Source of the DNA: an uncultured Clostridia bacterium
GTDB lineage: Bacteria; Bacillota; Clostridia; Saccharofermentanales; DTU023
NCBI GenBank assembly: GCA_946220865.1
Contig: CAMJYM010000014.1
Coordinates: forward strand, 1 to 39,745
Direction: 5' to 3'
Length of the DNA: 39,745 bases
Shown here: in pieces, positions 1-8,224 of the stretch
Numbering within the stretch: the stretch's first letter is position 1
Layout: each line of letters opens with the position of its first letter
Translations under genes and position numbers: made by a program
The notes under the pieces: generated by a model
Database searches by the model: none
Told to the model about the DNA's origin: nothing
What the model saw: only the letters and a program-made list of their open reading frames with translations

Positions 1-317
1 GGAACAGCCAGCTCGTCTGGGCGCAGGCTCTGGAATATTCTCTCTATTCAGCTCTCATTACGCCGCTGATGGCTTTCTTTAACCTCTTTGCCGGCATTTT
101 CAGCGGCGCCGGCTATCAGAATTACGCCGCGTACATTTCCATCGGGCGTCTCTGGGTCATCCGTCTGCCCATGATTTATCTCTTTCAGCGATATAGTTCC
201 TGGGGCTCTGAGGCGGTCTGGATTGCCATGCTTCTCTCGAATGTCCTGATTGATGTCTTCGGATTTTATCTGCTCTTTAAGGGAAAATGGTTTCACGAGC
301 CTAAAATTAAGCACTGA
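1..317 (+). CDS. MATE-family multidrug/organic-cation exporter, C-terminal fragment
   Basis: This is the 3' end of a gene that enters from the left edge in frame 3; about 104 residues are visible before the stop at 315-317. They form the last two or three membrane segments of a MATE (NorM/DinF-like) exporter, with the family-like pattern of a small/glycine-rich helix, an R-x-P-x-x-Y-L motif (RLPMIYLF) and a terminal W near the C-terminus (GKWFHEP). MATE proteins exchange Na+ or H+ for cationic drugs or metabolites in the cytoplasmic membrane. A hairpin with a T tract follows the stop. The substrate cannot be told from this fragment. Confidence 0.75.
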   Translation, partial: NSQLVWAQALEYSLYSALITPLMAFFNLFAGIFSGAGYQNYAAYISIGRLWVIRLPMIYLFQRYSSWGSEAVWIAMLLSNVLIDVFGFYLLFKGKWFHEPKIKH

Positions 318-319
318 CG

Positions 320-358
320 AAGCTCTAAGCCCAGACAGTAGCAGAGCTTTGATTTTTT
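320..358 (+). terminator. Probable intrinsic terminator of the upstream MATE gene
   Basis: The 7-bp arms AAGCTCT (320-326) and AGAGCTT (343-349) are separated by a 16-nt loop and followed by a T-rich run (354-358). The loop is long, so the terminator is only moderately convincing. Confidence 0.5.
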
Positions 359-526
359 CCCAAGAGTATTGTTTTTTCTTTTCGGAAATTGCTTGCTGCC
401 TATGCCTGGTGGTTCTGATTAATTAGCGTCTGGCAGTTTTTTGCCATGACCTCGGAAATCTTTCTATTTTATCTCGTTTTGTCGTATAATAATGGGTATC
501 TTTTTTGAGATGATGAGGAGGCGCTT

Positions 527-1966
527 ATGGACAAAAATGAGAAAAATGCTGCCTTAAAAACTGAGCAAACGCCTGTAAAAGGCGTTGACAAGTTCAAGAC
601 CAATTTCGGCTTTCTCATGGCCGCCGTAGGTTCTGCGGTTGGCCTCGGAAACATCTGGGGCTTTCCCTTTAAAATGGGCAAGGGGGGCGGCTTTGCCTTC
701 CTGCTCATCTACCTGATTCTGGTGGTTTTAGTCGGTTATCCTATCCTCCTGGGCGAAATTTCACTCGGGCGCAAGAGCGGGAAAGGCGCCATCTTCGCTT
801 ACCGTGAGGCCGACAGACGTTTTACCTTTAACGGCTGGTTCGCGGCTCTGGCCCCGGTCTTCCTCATTTGCTTCTATGTCACGCTGGGCGGCTATGTTAC
901 CAAGTATATGGTGGCGAACCTGATGGATCTGCTGGGTCTCGGCTGGGGCGTGGGCGGCATGGAAAGCGGCGAGTTTTTCGGCTCCTTTATCGGCAGCGGC
1001 GCGGAAGCGGTGCTCTTTGGCTTTTTCTTTCTGGCTCTGACCACCTTTATCGTTCTGCACGGCACAAGCGGCATCGAGAAATTTGCCACGACCGCTATGC
1101 CGGCGCTCTATGTCATCTTAATTATTCTGGCCATTCGCAGCCTGACGCTGCCCGGAGCTATGAAGGGCGTGGAATACATGTTCAAGCCCAACTGGGAGGT
1201 CTTCAAAGGCACCGGTTGGATTTCCGTGCTGGCCTCGGCCGGCGGCCAGATGTTCTTCTCACTTTCGCTCTCTTCGGGCTGCATGATCAGCTATGGCTCT
1301 TACCTCGACAAAAAGGAAGATCTTGAGAAGAATGCGAAACTTATTCCGCTTTATGATACCTCGGCCGCTCTGCTGGCAGCTCTGGTGGTGCTCCCGGCCG
1401 TCTTTGCCTACGGTCTCGAGCCTGGCGGCGGTCCTGGTCTGCTCTTTGTGACCCTGCAGACGGTCTTTAATAAAATGGGCGTTTGGGGCTCGCTCTTCGG
1501 CTTTGTCTTTTACTTCCTGGTCTTTATTGCGGCTCTGACCTCTTCCATGGGCATGATGGAAGGCACCGTTTCGCCGATGAAGGACCTCATGGAGGCCAAA
1601 GGCAAGTCTCTGGGGCGCACGGGGATCACCCTCATCTTTACGGCCATCGCGGCCGCCGGCAGTGCCCTGATTTCCCTTGATGCCCTGGGCGGAAACCCGG
1701 CGATCAAACACATTTTTGGTTTCGGCGACTGGCTCACCACCTTCGATCTCTTTGCCGAAGGCTTCCTCATGCCCCTCGGCGCATTTTTCCTGGCCATCCT
1801 CTTTGGCTGGCTTAAAACAGGCTGGCTGGATGAGGAAATTCAACTTGGCAGTGAGTTTAAAAACAGGGCTTTTATCCATTTCACCCTTAAATGGATTGTG
1901 CCGATTTTCATGGTCTTTGTACTCATCGGTCAGCTCAATGACTTCTTTGCCTGGGGCCTCTTCTAA
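527..1966 (+). CDS. Sodium-dependent transporter of the NSS (SLC6/LeuT-like) family
   Basis: This is a 479-residue polytopic membrane protein of the neurotransmitter:sodium symporter family, which drives uptake of amino acids or related compounds with the Na+ gradient. TM1 carries the family signature (AAVGSAVGLGNIW, residues 32-44) that builds the Na+ and substrate sites, followed by a glycine-rich KGGGFAF motif. About 11-12 hydrophobic segments follow, the bacterial length. The start is set by GGAGG five bases before the ATG. The position occupied by Arg30 in LeuT (N-I-W-R-F-P) is Gly here (N-I-W-G-F-P), so the usual extracellular gating arginine is missing at that site. A TATAAT lies at 485-490 but the -35 is weak. 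The gene is monocistronic, with a terminator directly after it. The substrate is not known. Confidence 0.93.
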   Translation: MDKNEKNAALKTEQTPVKGVDKFKTNFGFLMAAVGSAVGLGNIWGFPFKMGKGGGFAFLLIYLILVVLVGYPILLGEISLGRKSGKGAIFAYREADRRFTFNGWFAALAPVFLICFYVTLGGYVTKYMVANLMDLLGLGWGVGGMESGEFFGSFIGSGAEAVLFGFFFLALTTFIVLHGTSGIEKFATTAMPALYVILIILAIRSLTLPGAMKGVEYMFKPNWEVFKGTGWISVLASAGGQMFFSLSLSSGCMISYGSYLDKKEDLEKNAKLIPLYDTSAALLAALVVLPAVFAYGLEPGGGPGLLFVTLQTVFNKMGVWGSLFGFVFYFLVFIAALTSSMGMMEGTVSPMKDLMEAKGKSLGRTGITLIFTAIAAAGSALISLDALGGNPAIKHIFGFGDWLTTFDLFAEGFLMPLGAFFLAILFGWLKTGWLDEEIQLGSEFKNRAFIHFTLKWIVPIFMVFVLIGQLNDFFAWGLF

Positions 1967-1998
1967 AAAACTCCGGTTGACGAAAATAAAAAGAAAAT

Positions 1999-2038
1999 GG
2001 CAGAGCCCCCGGAAGGGGATTCTGCCTTTTTCTTTTTT
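1999..2038 (+). terminator. Intrinsic terminator after the NSS transporter gene
   Basis: A near-perfect GC-rich hairpin, GGCAGAGCCCC (1999-2009) against GGGGATTCTGCC (2015-2026), is followed by a T-rich tract (2027-2038). It starts about 32 nt after the stop codon. Confidence 0.88.
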
Positions 2039-2174
2039 ATAAGCTCATGGGGAAGGAACGGTGTGAAGTCCACGACACCCTCCTGGCAGAGGTGGCTTTT
2101 ATGTCCTGCCCTGGAATAGACAGCCTGGCAGAATTGCTCAGAAAAGGGGAGGGAACTCCAGCATGGGATGGAGA

Positions 2175-3248
2175 TTAAGAGACCGCCTTTTGCTTCAGGC
2201 TTTCCAGCCTCAGCGCGGCCAGCCAGCAGAGGACAAGGCCGATGCCCATAAGAATATGGCCGATTCCGGCGATGCCGGAGAGTGCGCCGTCCGGAAAGGG
2301 TAAAGTCTCGGTCACCGTAATCTGGCTCAGCCCGCGCACGGTCATGCAGACGACCGTCAGGGCAAGACCGGAGAGGGTGAGGGTAAAGGGGCGTTTCAGG
2401 CTGCTGAGTTCCCCTGCCTTCTCTTTTAAAATGGCGTAGAGGATGAAGGGGAAGAGAGCTCCCAGCACCAGCAGATGCACGTGAAGGACAGCAAGGGTGG
2501 TGTAGGCACTGTACTGAAAAGCCCGGGTGACTTCACGGTAAAAGACGCCGCCGGAAAGCCCCAGAATAAGGAAAACGAAAGAGGTCTTCAGGAGGTTCAG
2601 GGCCGTAAAGGTCCGGATGAAGTAACGGTAGCCGACGAGGACAAGCAAAACGTAGGCCACGGTTTTAGGGATCATCAGAACGCCGAGCAGAGGCACAAAG
2701 CGCGCTCCGATCACCACCGGAAGATAAAAGAGAAAACTCAGAAAAATGAGCAGACCGGTGTAGCGGAGGCCTTCCACTTCTCGCTTCTGCCAGGCCCAGA
2801 GGATGAGAAAGAAACCGAGCAGGGCAAAGGGCACGTTGCGCAGGAGACTGAAGGTGTAGCTGCCCTCTGTTCCCCAGCCGTTTTGTGGCAGCAAAACCAG
2901 AACAACGCGTAAGGCGACGAGGATAAGAACCAGCGTCTTTTTCCAGGAACTGCTGTCACCGCTGCGTTCGCGGTAGTAAGCGTAAAAGAGCAGGTAGAAA
3001 AAGGTCATGCTGAGGCTGGTCACAAATTCACCCCAGGAAAGCAGGGGGAGATAGCGCTCAAAACCCTGGCTGCTGAGATGGGCAAGCACCCGGGGAACGA
3101 GGTGAAAGGCGTCGCCTGCGCCAAGCAGCACGGCCATAAAACCATAGCGCCTGGCAGAGGGGCTTTCTTCCAGGAGCAGGCGCAGGCCAAGGGCGACAAC
3201 AAGGCCCAGATAGGCAAGATCAAATAAGGGTTCCATGAGATGAAACAT
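2175..3248 (-). CDS. Polytopic membrane protein with C-terminal DUF2871 domain
   Basis: This is a roughly 357-residue membrane protein with about ten hydrophobic helices. The first ~210 residues form a six-helix unit I do not recognise. From about residue 215 (LLKTSFVFLILGLSGGVFYRE) to the end it matches the small four-helix DUF2871 family, including the G-x-F-Y-R-E motif and the HxHL motif (HVHLLVLG). DUF2871 proteins usually stand alone at about 130-150 residues, so this looks like a fusion. I place the start at the ATG at 3248, which has AAAGGAGG 11 nt upstream; an in-frame TTG at 3257 lies only 2 nt from that site. It overlaps the end of the upstream TetR gene by about 29 nt, so the two are translationally coupled and co-regulated. 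Function unknown. Confidence 0.78.
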   Translation of the reverse strand: MFHLMEPLFDLAYLGLVVALGLRLLLEESPSARRYGFMAVLLGAGDAFHLVPRVLAHLSSQGFERYLPLLSWGEFVTSLSMTFFYLLFYAYYRERSGDSSSWKKTLVLILVALRVVLVLLPQNGWGTEGSYTFSLLRNVPFALLGFFLILWAWQKREVEGLRYTGLLIFLSFLFYLPVVIGARFVPLLGVLMIPKTVAYVLLVLVGYRYFIRTFTALNLLKTSFVFLILGLSGGVFYREVTRAFQYSAYTTLAVLHVHLLVLGALFPFILYAILKEKAGELSSLKRPFTLTLSGLALTVVCMTVRGLSQITVTETLPFPDGALSGIAGIGHILMGIGLVLCWLAALRLESLKQKAVS

Positions 3249-3816
3249 GGTTTTCAATGCCTCCTTTTATCCACTCCAGCTGTTGCCGGTAGTGGCTTAA
3301 AAATTCTTCACGACTCCAGGACTCCGTGAAAAGACGCTGCATCAGGGCGTGTACGACAGCACGGATAAAACGCAGAACTTCGCTCTGGTCCAGAGCCGAA
3401 ACTTCCTGAAGATCCTCTTGTCGCTTTTTCAGATAATTCCGCCACTCGGTGTCCAGACGGGCGTTCCAGTAAAGAAAACGGTTGCGGTAGAGGGCATGGT
3501 GACGGCTGCTGAAAATTTCCTCCGCCAGAGCCTCACCATAGCCTTCCAGAGCCTTCAGAAGATCTTGACCTGACGCCTCGTAAACTTTGCGAAAGAGCGC
3601 GTGAGTCTCGACAATCTCCCGCTCAAGGACGTAGAAGTAACTTTCAGTCAAACTGTCAAAGTACTGGTAAAAACTCCCGCGGGAAATCCCCAGAGCTTCC
3701 ACAATGCTCTTCACCGTAGCTTCTGAAAGAGGGTGGCGCTCAAACTCAGCGATCAGGGCGGAAAGCACCGCCGCTTTTTTGGCTTCACTTAAATTTTCAT
3801 AGGTGGCTTTGGGCAC
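3220..3816 (-). CDS. TetR/AcrR-family transcriptional regulator
   Basis: This is a 198-residue protein with the TetR layout: an N-terminal three-helix DNA-binding domain with the helix-turn-helix at residues about 33-54 (VKSIVEALGISRGSFYQYF, a classic TetR recognition helix) and an alpha-helical ligand/dimer domain behind it. The start is a GTG at 3816 with AAGGAG nine nt upstream. Two 13-bp palindromes lie 33 and 56 bp upstream of the start, so autoregulation is likely. It forms an overlapping two-gene unit with the DUF2871-fusion membrane protein, which is therefore its probable target. The ligand is unknown. Confidence 0.92.
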   Translation of the reverse strand: MPKATYENLSEAKKAAVLSALIAEFERHPLSEATVKSIVEALGISRGSFYQYFDSLTESYFYVLEREIVETHALFRKVYEASGQDLLKALEGYGEALAEEIFSSRHHALYRNRFLYWNARLDTEWRNYLKKRQEDLQEVSALDQSEVLRFIRAVVHALMQRLFTESWSREEFLSHYRQQLEWIKGGIENHVSSHGTLI

Positions 3817-3848
3817 AGGTGACAGCTCCTTTCTGATTTTTTCAAAAG

Positions 3849-3884
3849 TGACACGGTGTCATCACTGTAAATGACACAGTGTCA
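3849..3884. promoter_or_regulatory. Twin palindromic TetR operator
   Basis: TGACACGGTGTCA at 3849-3861 and TGACACAGTGTCA at 3872-3884 are both perfect 13-bp palindromes (6-bp arms, 1-nt centre) with centres 23 bp apart, roughly two helical turns. They lie just upstream of the TetR gene. TetR-family repressors commonly bind such TGACAC-N-GTGTCA sequences, so this is the probable site of autoregulation; the assignment is inferred from position. Confidence 0.82.
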
Positions 3885-4001
3885 TTTGTCAAGACTTCAC
3901 AGGCATCTCTAAAGGCGAAGCTTCCCGCCGGGGATATCGGGAAAAAGAATGGGCATTTTTGTTTATTTCAGCGAAGATGATCAGCTTATTCTGGCCAGAT
4001 G

Positions 4002-4010
4002 TGCTATAAT
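4002..4010 (+). promoter_or_regulatory. Extended -10 promoter of the glutamate dehydrogenase gene
   Basis: TGC-TATAAT is a consensus extended -10 element 50 nt before the gdh start codon. No good -35 is visible at 17 bp, which is usual for this promoter type. Confidence 0.6.
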
Positions 4011-4060
4011 TTCGACAGATTTGAGACTTTGATGTCTTGGCTGTTGAAGGAGGATAAACG

Positions 4061-5332
4061 ATGGCTAAAGAAAATCTGAATCCCTTTGAAAGTGCTCAGG
4101 CAAAGGTCAAACGTGCCTGTGAAACTCTGGGATACAATAATGACGTGTACGCGATGCTCAGTGAACCTCAGCGTGTTCTGGAAGTGAACATTCCGGTGCG
4201 CATGGATGATGGTTCCCTGAAAATCTTCAAGGGCTGGAGAAGCCAGCACAACAACGCAGTGGGACCGTACAAGGGAGGCATCCGCTTCCATCAGAACGTC
4301 AACTACGATGAAGTGCGTGCACTGTCTGTCTGGATGACCTTCAAATGCGGCATCATGAATATTCCATACGGCGGCGGCAAGGGCGGCGTGATTGTGAACC
4401 CTGCTGAGCTTTCCGCGAGAGAGCTGGAAGAGCTTAGCCGTGGCTATGTCCGTGGAATTTATAAGCTCATCGGCGAGAAAATCGATGTGCCCGCTCCTGA
4501 TGTCGGAACTGACTACCGTGTCATGAGCTGGATGATGGATGAATATATGAAACTGACCGGCGACAGCGCCTGCCTCGGTGTCTTCACGGGCAAAAACCCG
4601 AAATGGGGCGGCTCTCTCGGCCGCGGCGAATCCACGGGCTATGGCATTTATCTGGTGGCCAAATTTGCCGCTGAGAAGCTCGGCATCGACATGAAAAAAG
4701 CCAGAGTGGCTGTCCAGGGCTTCGGCAATGCCGGCCGCTTCACCGTGAAAAACATGGAGAAGAATGGCGCTAAGGTTGTCGCCATTGCAGAGTGGACCAA
4801 AAAAGATGGCACCTATGCCATTTATAAGGAAGACGGTCTGGATTTCGATGCCATGGTTGATTACATGGCTGCTCATGAACATAGCCTGATCGGCTTCCCC
4901 GGTTCCAAGACCATCAGCATTGATGAGTTCTGGAGCATGAACGTGGATATTGTTGTTCCGGCCGCGCTGGAAAACTCCATCACCGAAGAGATTGCTGAAA
5001 AGCTGAATTGCAAGATGGTCGCCGAAGCGGCCAACGGCCCGACGACCCCTGACGCTGATGAAGTTCTGAAGAGAAGAGGCATCATCCTCACTCCGGATAT
5101 CCTCACCAATGCTGGTGGCGTGACAGTCTCCTACTTCGAGTGGGTGCAGAACGTTCAGGGCTATTACTGGAGCGAAAAGGAAGTCTTCAGCAAACAGGAA
5201 GAATCCATGAGAATCGCCTTCAATAACATCTGGAACCTTGCCGAAGAGAAGAAGGTCACCGTCAGAGAAGCGGCTTACCTCGTCTCCGTCAAGAGAGTTT
5301 ACGAGGCCATGCAGCTGAGAGGCTGGGTTTAA
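4061..5332 (+). CDS. gdhA: Glutamate dehydrogenase (hexameric, ~420-residue class)
   Basis: This enzyme interconverts glutamate with 2-oxoglutarate and ammonia using NAD(P)(H) in the cytoplasm. At 423 residues it has the length of the RocG/GudB-type catabolic enzymes. The dimerisation domain carries the substrate-binding segment PYKGGIRFHQ and the lysines at 95 (TFKCG) and 107 (PYGGGKGG). The Rossmann fold has GFGNAG at 220-225. The C-terminal EAANGPTTPDAD and NAGGVTVSYFEW motifs are intact. The cofactor cannot be settled by eye. The start has AAGGAGG at a good distance. It is monocistronic with a strong terminator, and three copies of an 8-bp unit abut its stop codon. Such an enzyme is typical of amino-acid-fermenting anaerobes. 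Confidence 0.96.
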   Translation: MAKENLNPFESAQAKVKRACETLGYNNDVYAMLSEPQRVLEVNIPVRMDDGSLKIFKGWRSQHNNAVGPYKGGIRFHQNVNYDEVRALSVWMTFKCGIMNIPYGGGKGGVIVNPAELSARELEELSRGYVRGIYKLIGEKIDVPAPDVGTDYRVMSWMMDEYMKLTGDSACLGVFTGKNPKWGGSLGRGESTGYGIYLVAKFAAEKLGIDMKKARVAVQGFGNAGRFTVKNMEKNGAKVVAIAEWTKKDGTYAIYKEDGLDFDAMVDYMAAHEHSLIGFPGSKTISIDEFWSMNVDIVVPAALENSITEEIAEKLNCKMVAEAANGPTTPDADEVLKRRGIILTPDILTNAGGVTVSYFEWVQNVQGYYWSEKEVFSKQEESMRIAFNNIWNLAEEKKVTVREAAYLVSVKRVYEAMQLRGWV

Positions 5333-5356
5333 GTCTCTGAGTCTCTGAGTCTCTGA
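5333..5356 (+). repeat. Three tandem copies of an 8-bp unit after gdhA
   Basis: GTCTCTGA is repeated three times exactly, starting at the first base after the gdhA stop codon. It looks like a slipped-strand duplication; no function is evident. Confidence 0.85.
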
Positions 5357-5429
5357 GCAACTGACTTAGTCCAGGACAGCGTAAAGATGGTCTTTGGGCT
5401 GAGCTTCTCTAAGACAGGAGCTTTTTCCG

Positions 5430-5462
5430 GTGCCGCGGCAAACGCCGCGGCACTTTTCTGTT
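5430..5462 (+). terminator. Intrinsic terminator after gdhA
   Basis: A perfect 10-bp stem, GTGCCGCGGC (5430-5439) and GCCGCGGCAC (5444-5453), has an AAAC loop followed by TTTTCTGTT. It lies about 100 nt after the stop codon. Confidence 0.9.
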
Positions 5463-5581
5463 AAAATCTAAGTCAGCACAGTTCAGGCGCTCCCCGTGAT
5501 CCGGAAGACCTGAAGGTCGAGCACCGCAGCAGATCGACAGTTTATAGCGCCTTATAGAGCGACTTATAGTGAGGCAGAAAA

Positions 5582-6514
5582 ATGAACCGATTGACCCTGA
5601 TTCCACCTGAAACTTATCTGAACAGCAGCTGGTCCGGTGGCCGCACAACGCAGCTCTGCCTGCTTCCTGAGAGCGCCTCTTATGCTGCAAGAAACTTTGA
5701 TCTGCGCATCAGCTCCGCCACGGTTGAGATTGAGGAGAGTGTTTTTTCAGATCTCAGGGGCTATTCCCGCATTATCGCTCCCCTGGAAGGCTCTTTCGAC
5801 CTGCAGCATCCTGATCGAAAGGGGCTGCAGCATTTTCATCTGGAACGCTATCAACTGCACGCCTTCGATGGTGGAGAAAAGACCCTCTGCCAGGGCCGGG
5901 GTCGTGATTTTAATGTCATTTTCCGCCATGGCCTGGACGTGAAGGTCATGCGCCTTGACCCCGGAGAAGAGCCTCTTGCATTAGACCTATCTGCTGCTGC
6001 TTTGGCTGGAGCAGGAGCCGCATGGGCAGAATCTGGGAGCGCTGCGGCTTTAGCTGAATCTGGATCTACTCTGGACAAAGCAGAGATTGCTGAAGCGGCT
6101 ATAGACGCAGCTTGGGCTGCTGGAGTAGCTTTAGCAGAAACAGGATGCACCGGAACAGACTTAGCTGCATCCGGGGCAACAAAAATCTATCTTTTCTTTC
6201 CCGAGACCACGAGCTTTAACCTTGGGGGAGAAGCTGGTGAGGCCCCGGCGCTGACGCTCTGGCAGTTCGATCTCGAGCAGAGCCGGAAGAAGAACAAGGA
6301 GAACGACCAGTTCAAAGGCCAGAAGACGAGCCGAGAGCAGAGTCGAATGAATGGCCGTGAGAGTGACCGGAAAAATTCTCATGATGAGAACTTGCTGCGG
6401 CTGGAAAGCTGCGAGAAGAACGGCAAGGAGAAAATGCCGCGAAGCCCCATGCTTTGCCTTAAGCTCAGTGCTCCAGCCTATTTAATCATGATGACAGCAT
6501 GTAAAGATGAGTAA
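5582..6514 (+). CDS. HutD/Ves-family cupin-like protein with Ala-rich insertion
   Basis: The first ~125 residues match the HutD/Ves family: a W-x-G-G-x-T-x-x-L motif (SWSGGRTTQL, 17-26), FSDLRGYSRIIAPLEG (55-70) and RGRDFNVIFRHG (106-117). HutD proteins are small double-barrel cupin-like proteins, about 190-200 residues, associated with histidine utilisation and of uncertain biochemistry. This one has 310 residues. Residues 137-199 are a degenerate Ala/Glu/Ser/Gly repeat interrupting the fold, and about 235-285 are very rich in Lys, Arg, Asn and Ser. The family fold seems to resume at KIYLFFPETT (201-210). The start has GAGG seven nt upstream. The 3' end overlaps the next gene by 8 nt. No hut genes are nearby, so I do not assign a pathway. 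Confidence 0.75.
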   Translation: MNRLTLIPPETYLNSSWSGGRTTQLCLLPESASYAARNFDLRISSATVEIEESVFSDLRGYSRIIAPLEGSFDLQHPDRKGLQHFHLERYQLHAFDGGEKTLCQGRGRDFNVIFRHGLDVKVMRLDPGEEPLALDLSAAALAGAGAAWAESGSAAALAESGSTLDKAEIAEAAIDAAWAAGVALAETGCTGTDLAASGATKIYLFFPETTSFNLGGEAGEAPALTLWQFDLEQSRKKNKENDQFKGQKTSREQSRMNGRESDRKNSHDENLLRLESCEKNGKEKMPRSPMLCLKLSAPAYLIMMTACKDE

Positions 6515-8066
6515 ACAAAGCCCACAATCCTCACATCTGGAAAAGAAATCCGTATATTCTGACAAAGAAGCGGAGTATCCAGTAAAACAAGAAAATCCTC
6601 AGACGGCAGAGTCTAACGTTTTGCCAGCTCATTTTGAGGAACGAGCTGCAGAGTTTGAGGCACCGACAACAGAGTCTAACGCTCGGCCTGCTGAAAGCGA
6701 GGCTCTGCACGGAGCCTTTGACCAGGGAACAGTTCACGAAAATATCATGAGCCTGGCGCGTCCCATGCTGCTTGCCCAGCTTGTCGGCGTTCTTTATAAC
6801 CTGGTCGACCGTATGTTTATCGGACATCTTCCTGAGGTGAGCGCTTACGCGCTGACCGGGATCGGCGTTGTTTTTCCGCTGATTACCATGAGCAACGCTT
6901 TTGCCAACTGGAGTGGGCAGGGAGGCGCGACCCTCTTCTCGATTGCCCGTGGTGAAGGGGACCAGCGTCGGGCGCAGCTGATTCAGGGCAACGCCTGTTT
7001 TTTGCAGTTGCTTTTCTCTCTGGGCCTCATGGTCACTCTCTCCATCTTTGAAGCTCCTCTGCTGAATTTTTGCGGCGTGAGCTCTCAGACCTATGAATTC
7101 GCAGCCGACTACCTTCGCATTTATCTTTGGGGAACACCTTTTCAGCTCATCAGCCTGGGCATGAATCCCTTTATCTCCGCGCAAGGTTTCGGGCGCACGG
7201 CCATGTTTTCCGTGATGATCGGCGCCCTTTCAAATCTTATCCTGGACCCTCTTTTTATTTTTGGCTTTGGCCTCGGTATCCGAGGTGCTGCTCTCGCGAC
7301 GGTTCTTTCGCAGCTGGCCTCAGGGCTTTGGACCTTGTCTTTTCTCATGGGCAAACGTGCGCTCTTGAAACTGGAAAACTGGAGCATTCGTCCTTATGCG
7401 ACTCATTGCCGGGAGATCCTGCAAATCGGTTTTGCCAATTTTGTCTTTCAGGCGACCACCTCGACCACCCAGGCCGTCAGCAACTCTGTTCTCCTCAGCG
7501 CCGGCGGCGATCTCCATGTGGCGATTATGACGGTGATTGCCAGCCTGCGGCAGATTTTTTCGCTGCCCACGCAGGCCATGACCAATGCGGCGAAACCGGT
7601 GCTGTCTTTTAACTATGGAGCTAAAAAATATCCCCGGGTGATTGAGTGCATTTTCTGGATGCTCCGGCGCACGGGCTTTATTAACCTGACCGCGGGGCTC
7701 TTGCTCTGCCTCTTTCCCGCTCCCTTTATGCGCCTTTTTACCGCATCGCCTGAAATCATTGCCGAAGGCGTGCTGCCCATGCGGCTCTACTTCTGCTGCT
7801 TTTTCTTTATGAGTCTTCAGACCAGCGGGCAATCGACCTTTACCGCCCTGGGTCTGGCCAAAGAGGCAACCTTTTTCTCACTTTTGCGAAAAATTATCCT
7901 TTTGCTTCCGCTCACCATCTTTTTGCCGCGTTTTCCCTTCCTCGGCGTTCAGGGAGTGTATCTTGCGGAGTCCCTCTCTCAGCTCATTGGCGGCACGGCC
8001 TGCTTTGCAACCATGTGGTGGCGGGCCGGTAAGCGCCTGCAGCAGGGGATAGACCTGAGAAGCTGA
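6507..8066 (+). CDS. MATE-family efflux transporter with disordered N-terminal tail
   Basis: This is a 519-residue MATE exporter with twelve predicted membrane helices in two repeats (first helix pair LARPMLLAQLVGVLYNLVDRMFIGHL, split here as LARPMLLAQL and VDRMFIGHL, residues about 83-108). The motifs V-D-R-M-F-I-G and N-L-I-L-D-P-L-F-I-F are typical of MATE proteins related to MepA/NorM. Before the first helix lies a 75-residue hydrophilic tail with a repeated TESNARPAESE-like segment (ESN at 35-37 and 56-58), which most MATE proteins lack. No Shine-Dalgarno is visible; the start ATG overlaps the hutD-like stop (8 nt), implying translational coupling. The substrate is unknown. Confidence 0.92.
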   Translation: MSKQSPQSSHLEKKSVYSDKEAEYPVKQENPQTAESNVLPAHFEERAAEFEAPTTESNARPAESEALHGAFDQGTVHENIMSLARPMLLAQLVGVLYNLVDRMFIGHLPEVSAYALTGIGVVFPLITMSNAFANWSGQGGATLFSIARGEGDQRRAQLIQGNACFLQLLFSLGLMVTLSIFEAPLLNFCGVSSQTYEFAADYLRIYLWGTPFQLISLGMNPFISAQGFGRTAMFSVMIGALSNLILDPLFIFGFGLGIRGAALATVLSQLASGLWTLSFLMGKRALLKLENWSIRPYATHCREILQIGFANFVFQATTSTTQAVSNSVLLSAGGDLHVAIMTVIASLRQIFSLPTQAMTNAAKPVLSFNYGAKKYPRVIECIFWMLRRTGFINLTAGLLLCLFPAPFMRLFTASPEIIAEGVLPMRLYFCCFFFMSLQTSGQSTFTALGLAKEATFFSLLRKIILLLPLTIFLPRFPFLGVQGVYLAESLSQLIGGTACFATMWWRAGKRLQQGIDLRS

Positions 8067-8224
8067 AAGAGCTCTGCCGTTGCCGATTTGAATGGCAGCC
8101 ACGCCGGAAAGCAGATCTGAAAACAACCTGGACGGCAAAACATCAAGAAAAGCGGAAAAGAACTCAGTGACGGCCGCTTTACTTTGCCAACTGTGATTTA
8201 TAGCGCATTTTGCCGATTTTATCT

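Noticed and set aside
4004..4882. 292-codon open frame antisense to gdhA
   Set aside because: Shadow of the glutamate dehydrogenase frame; no start signal and no recognisable domain.
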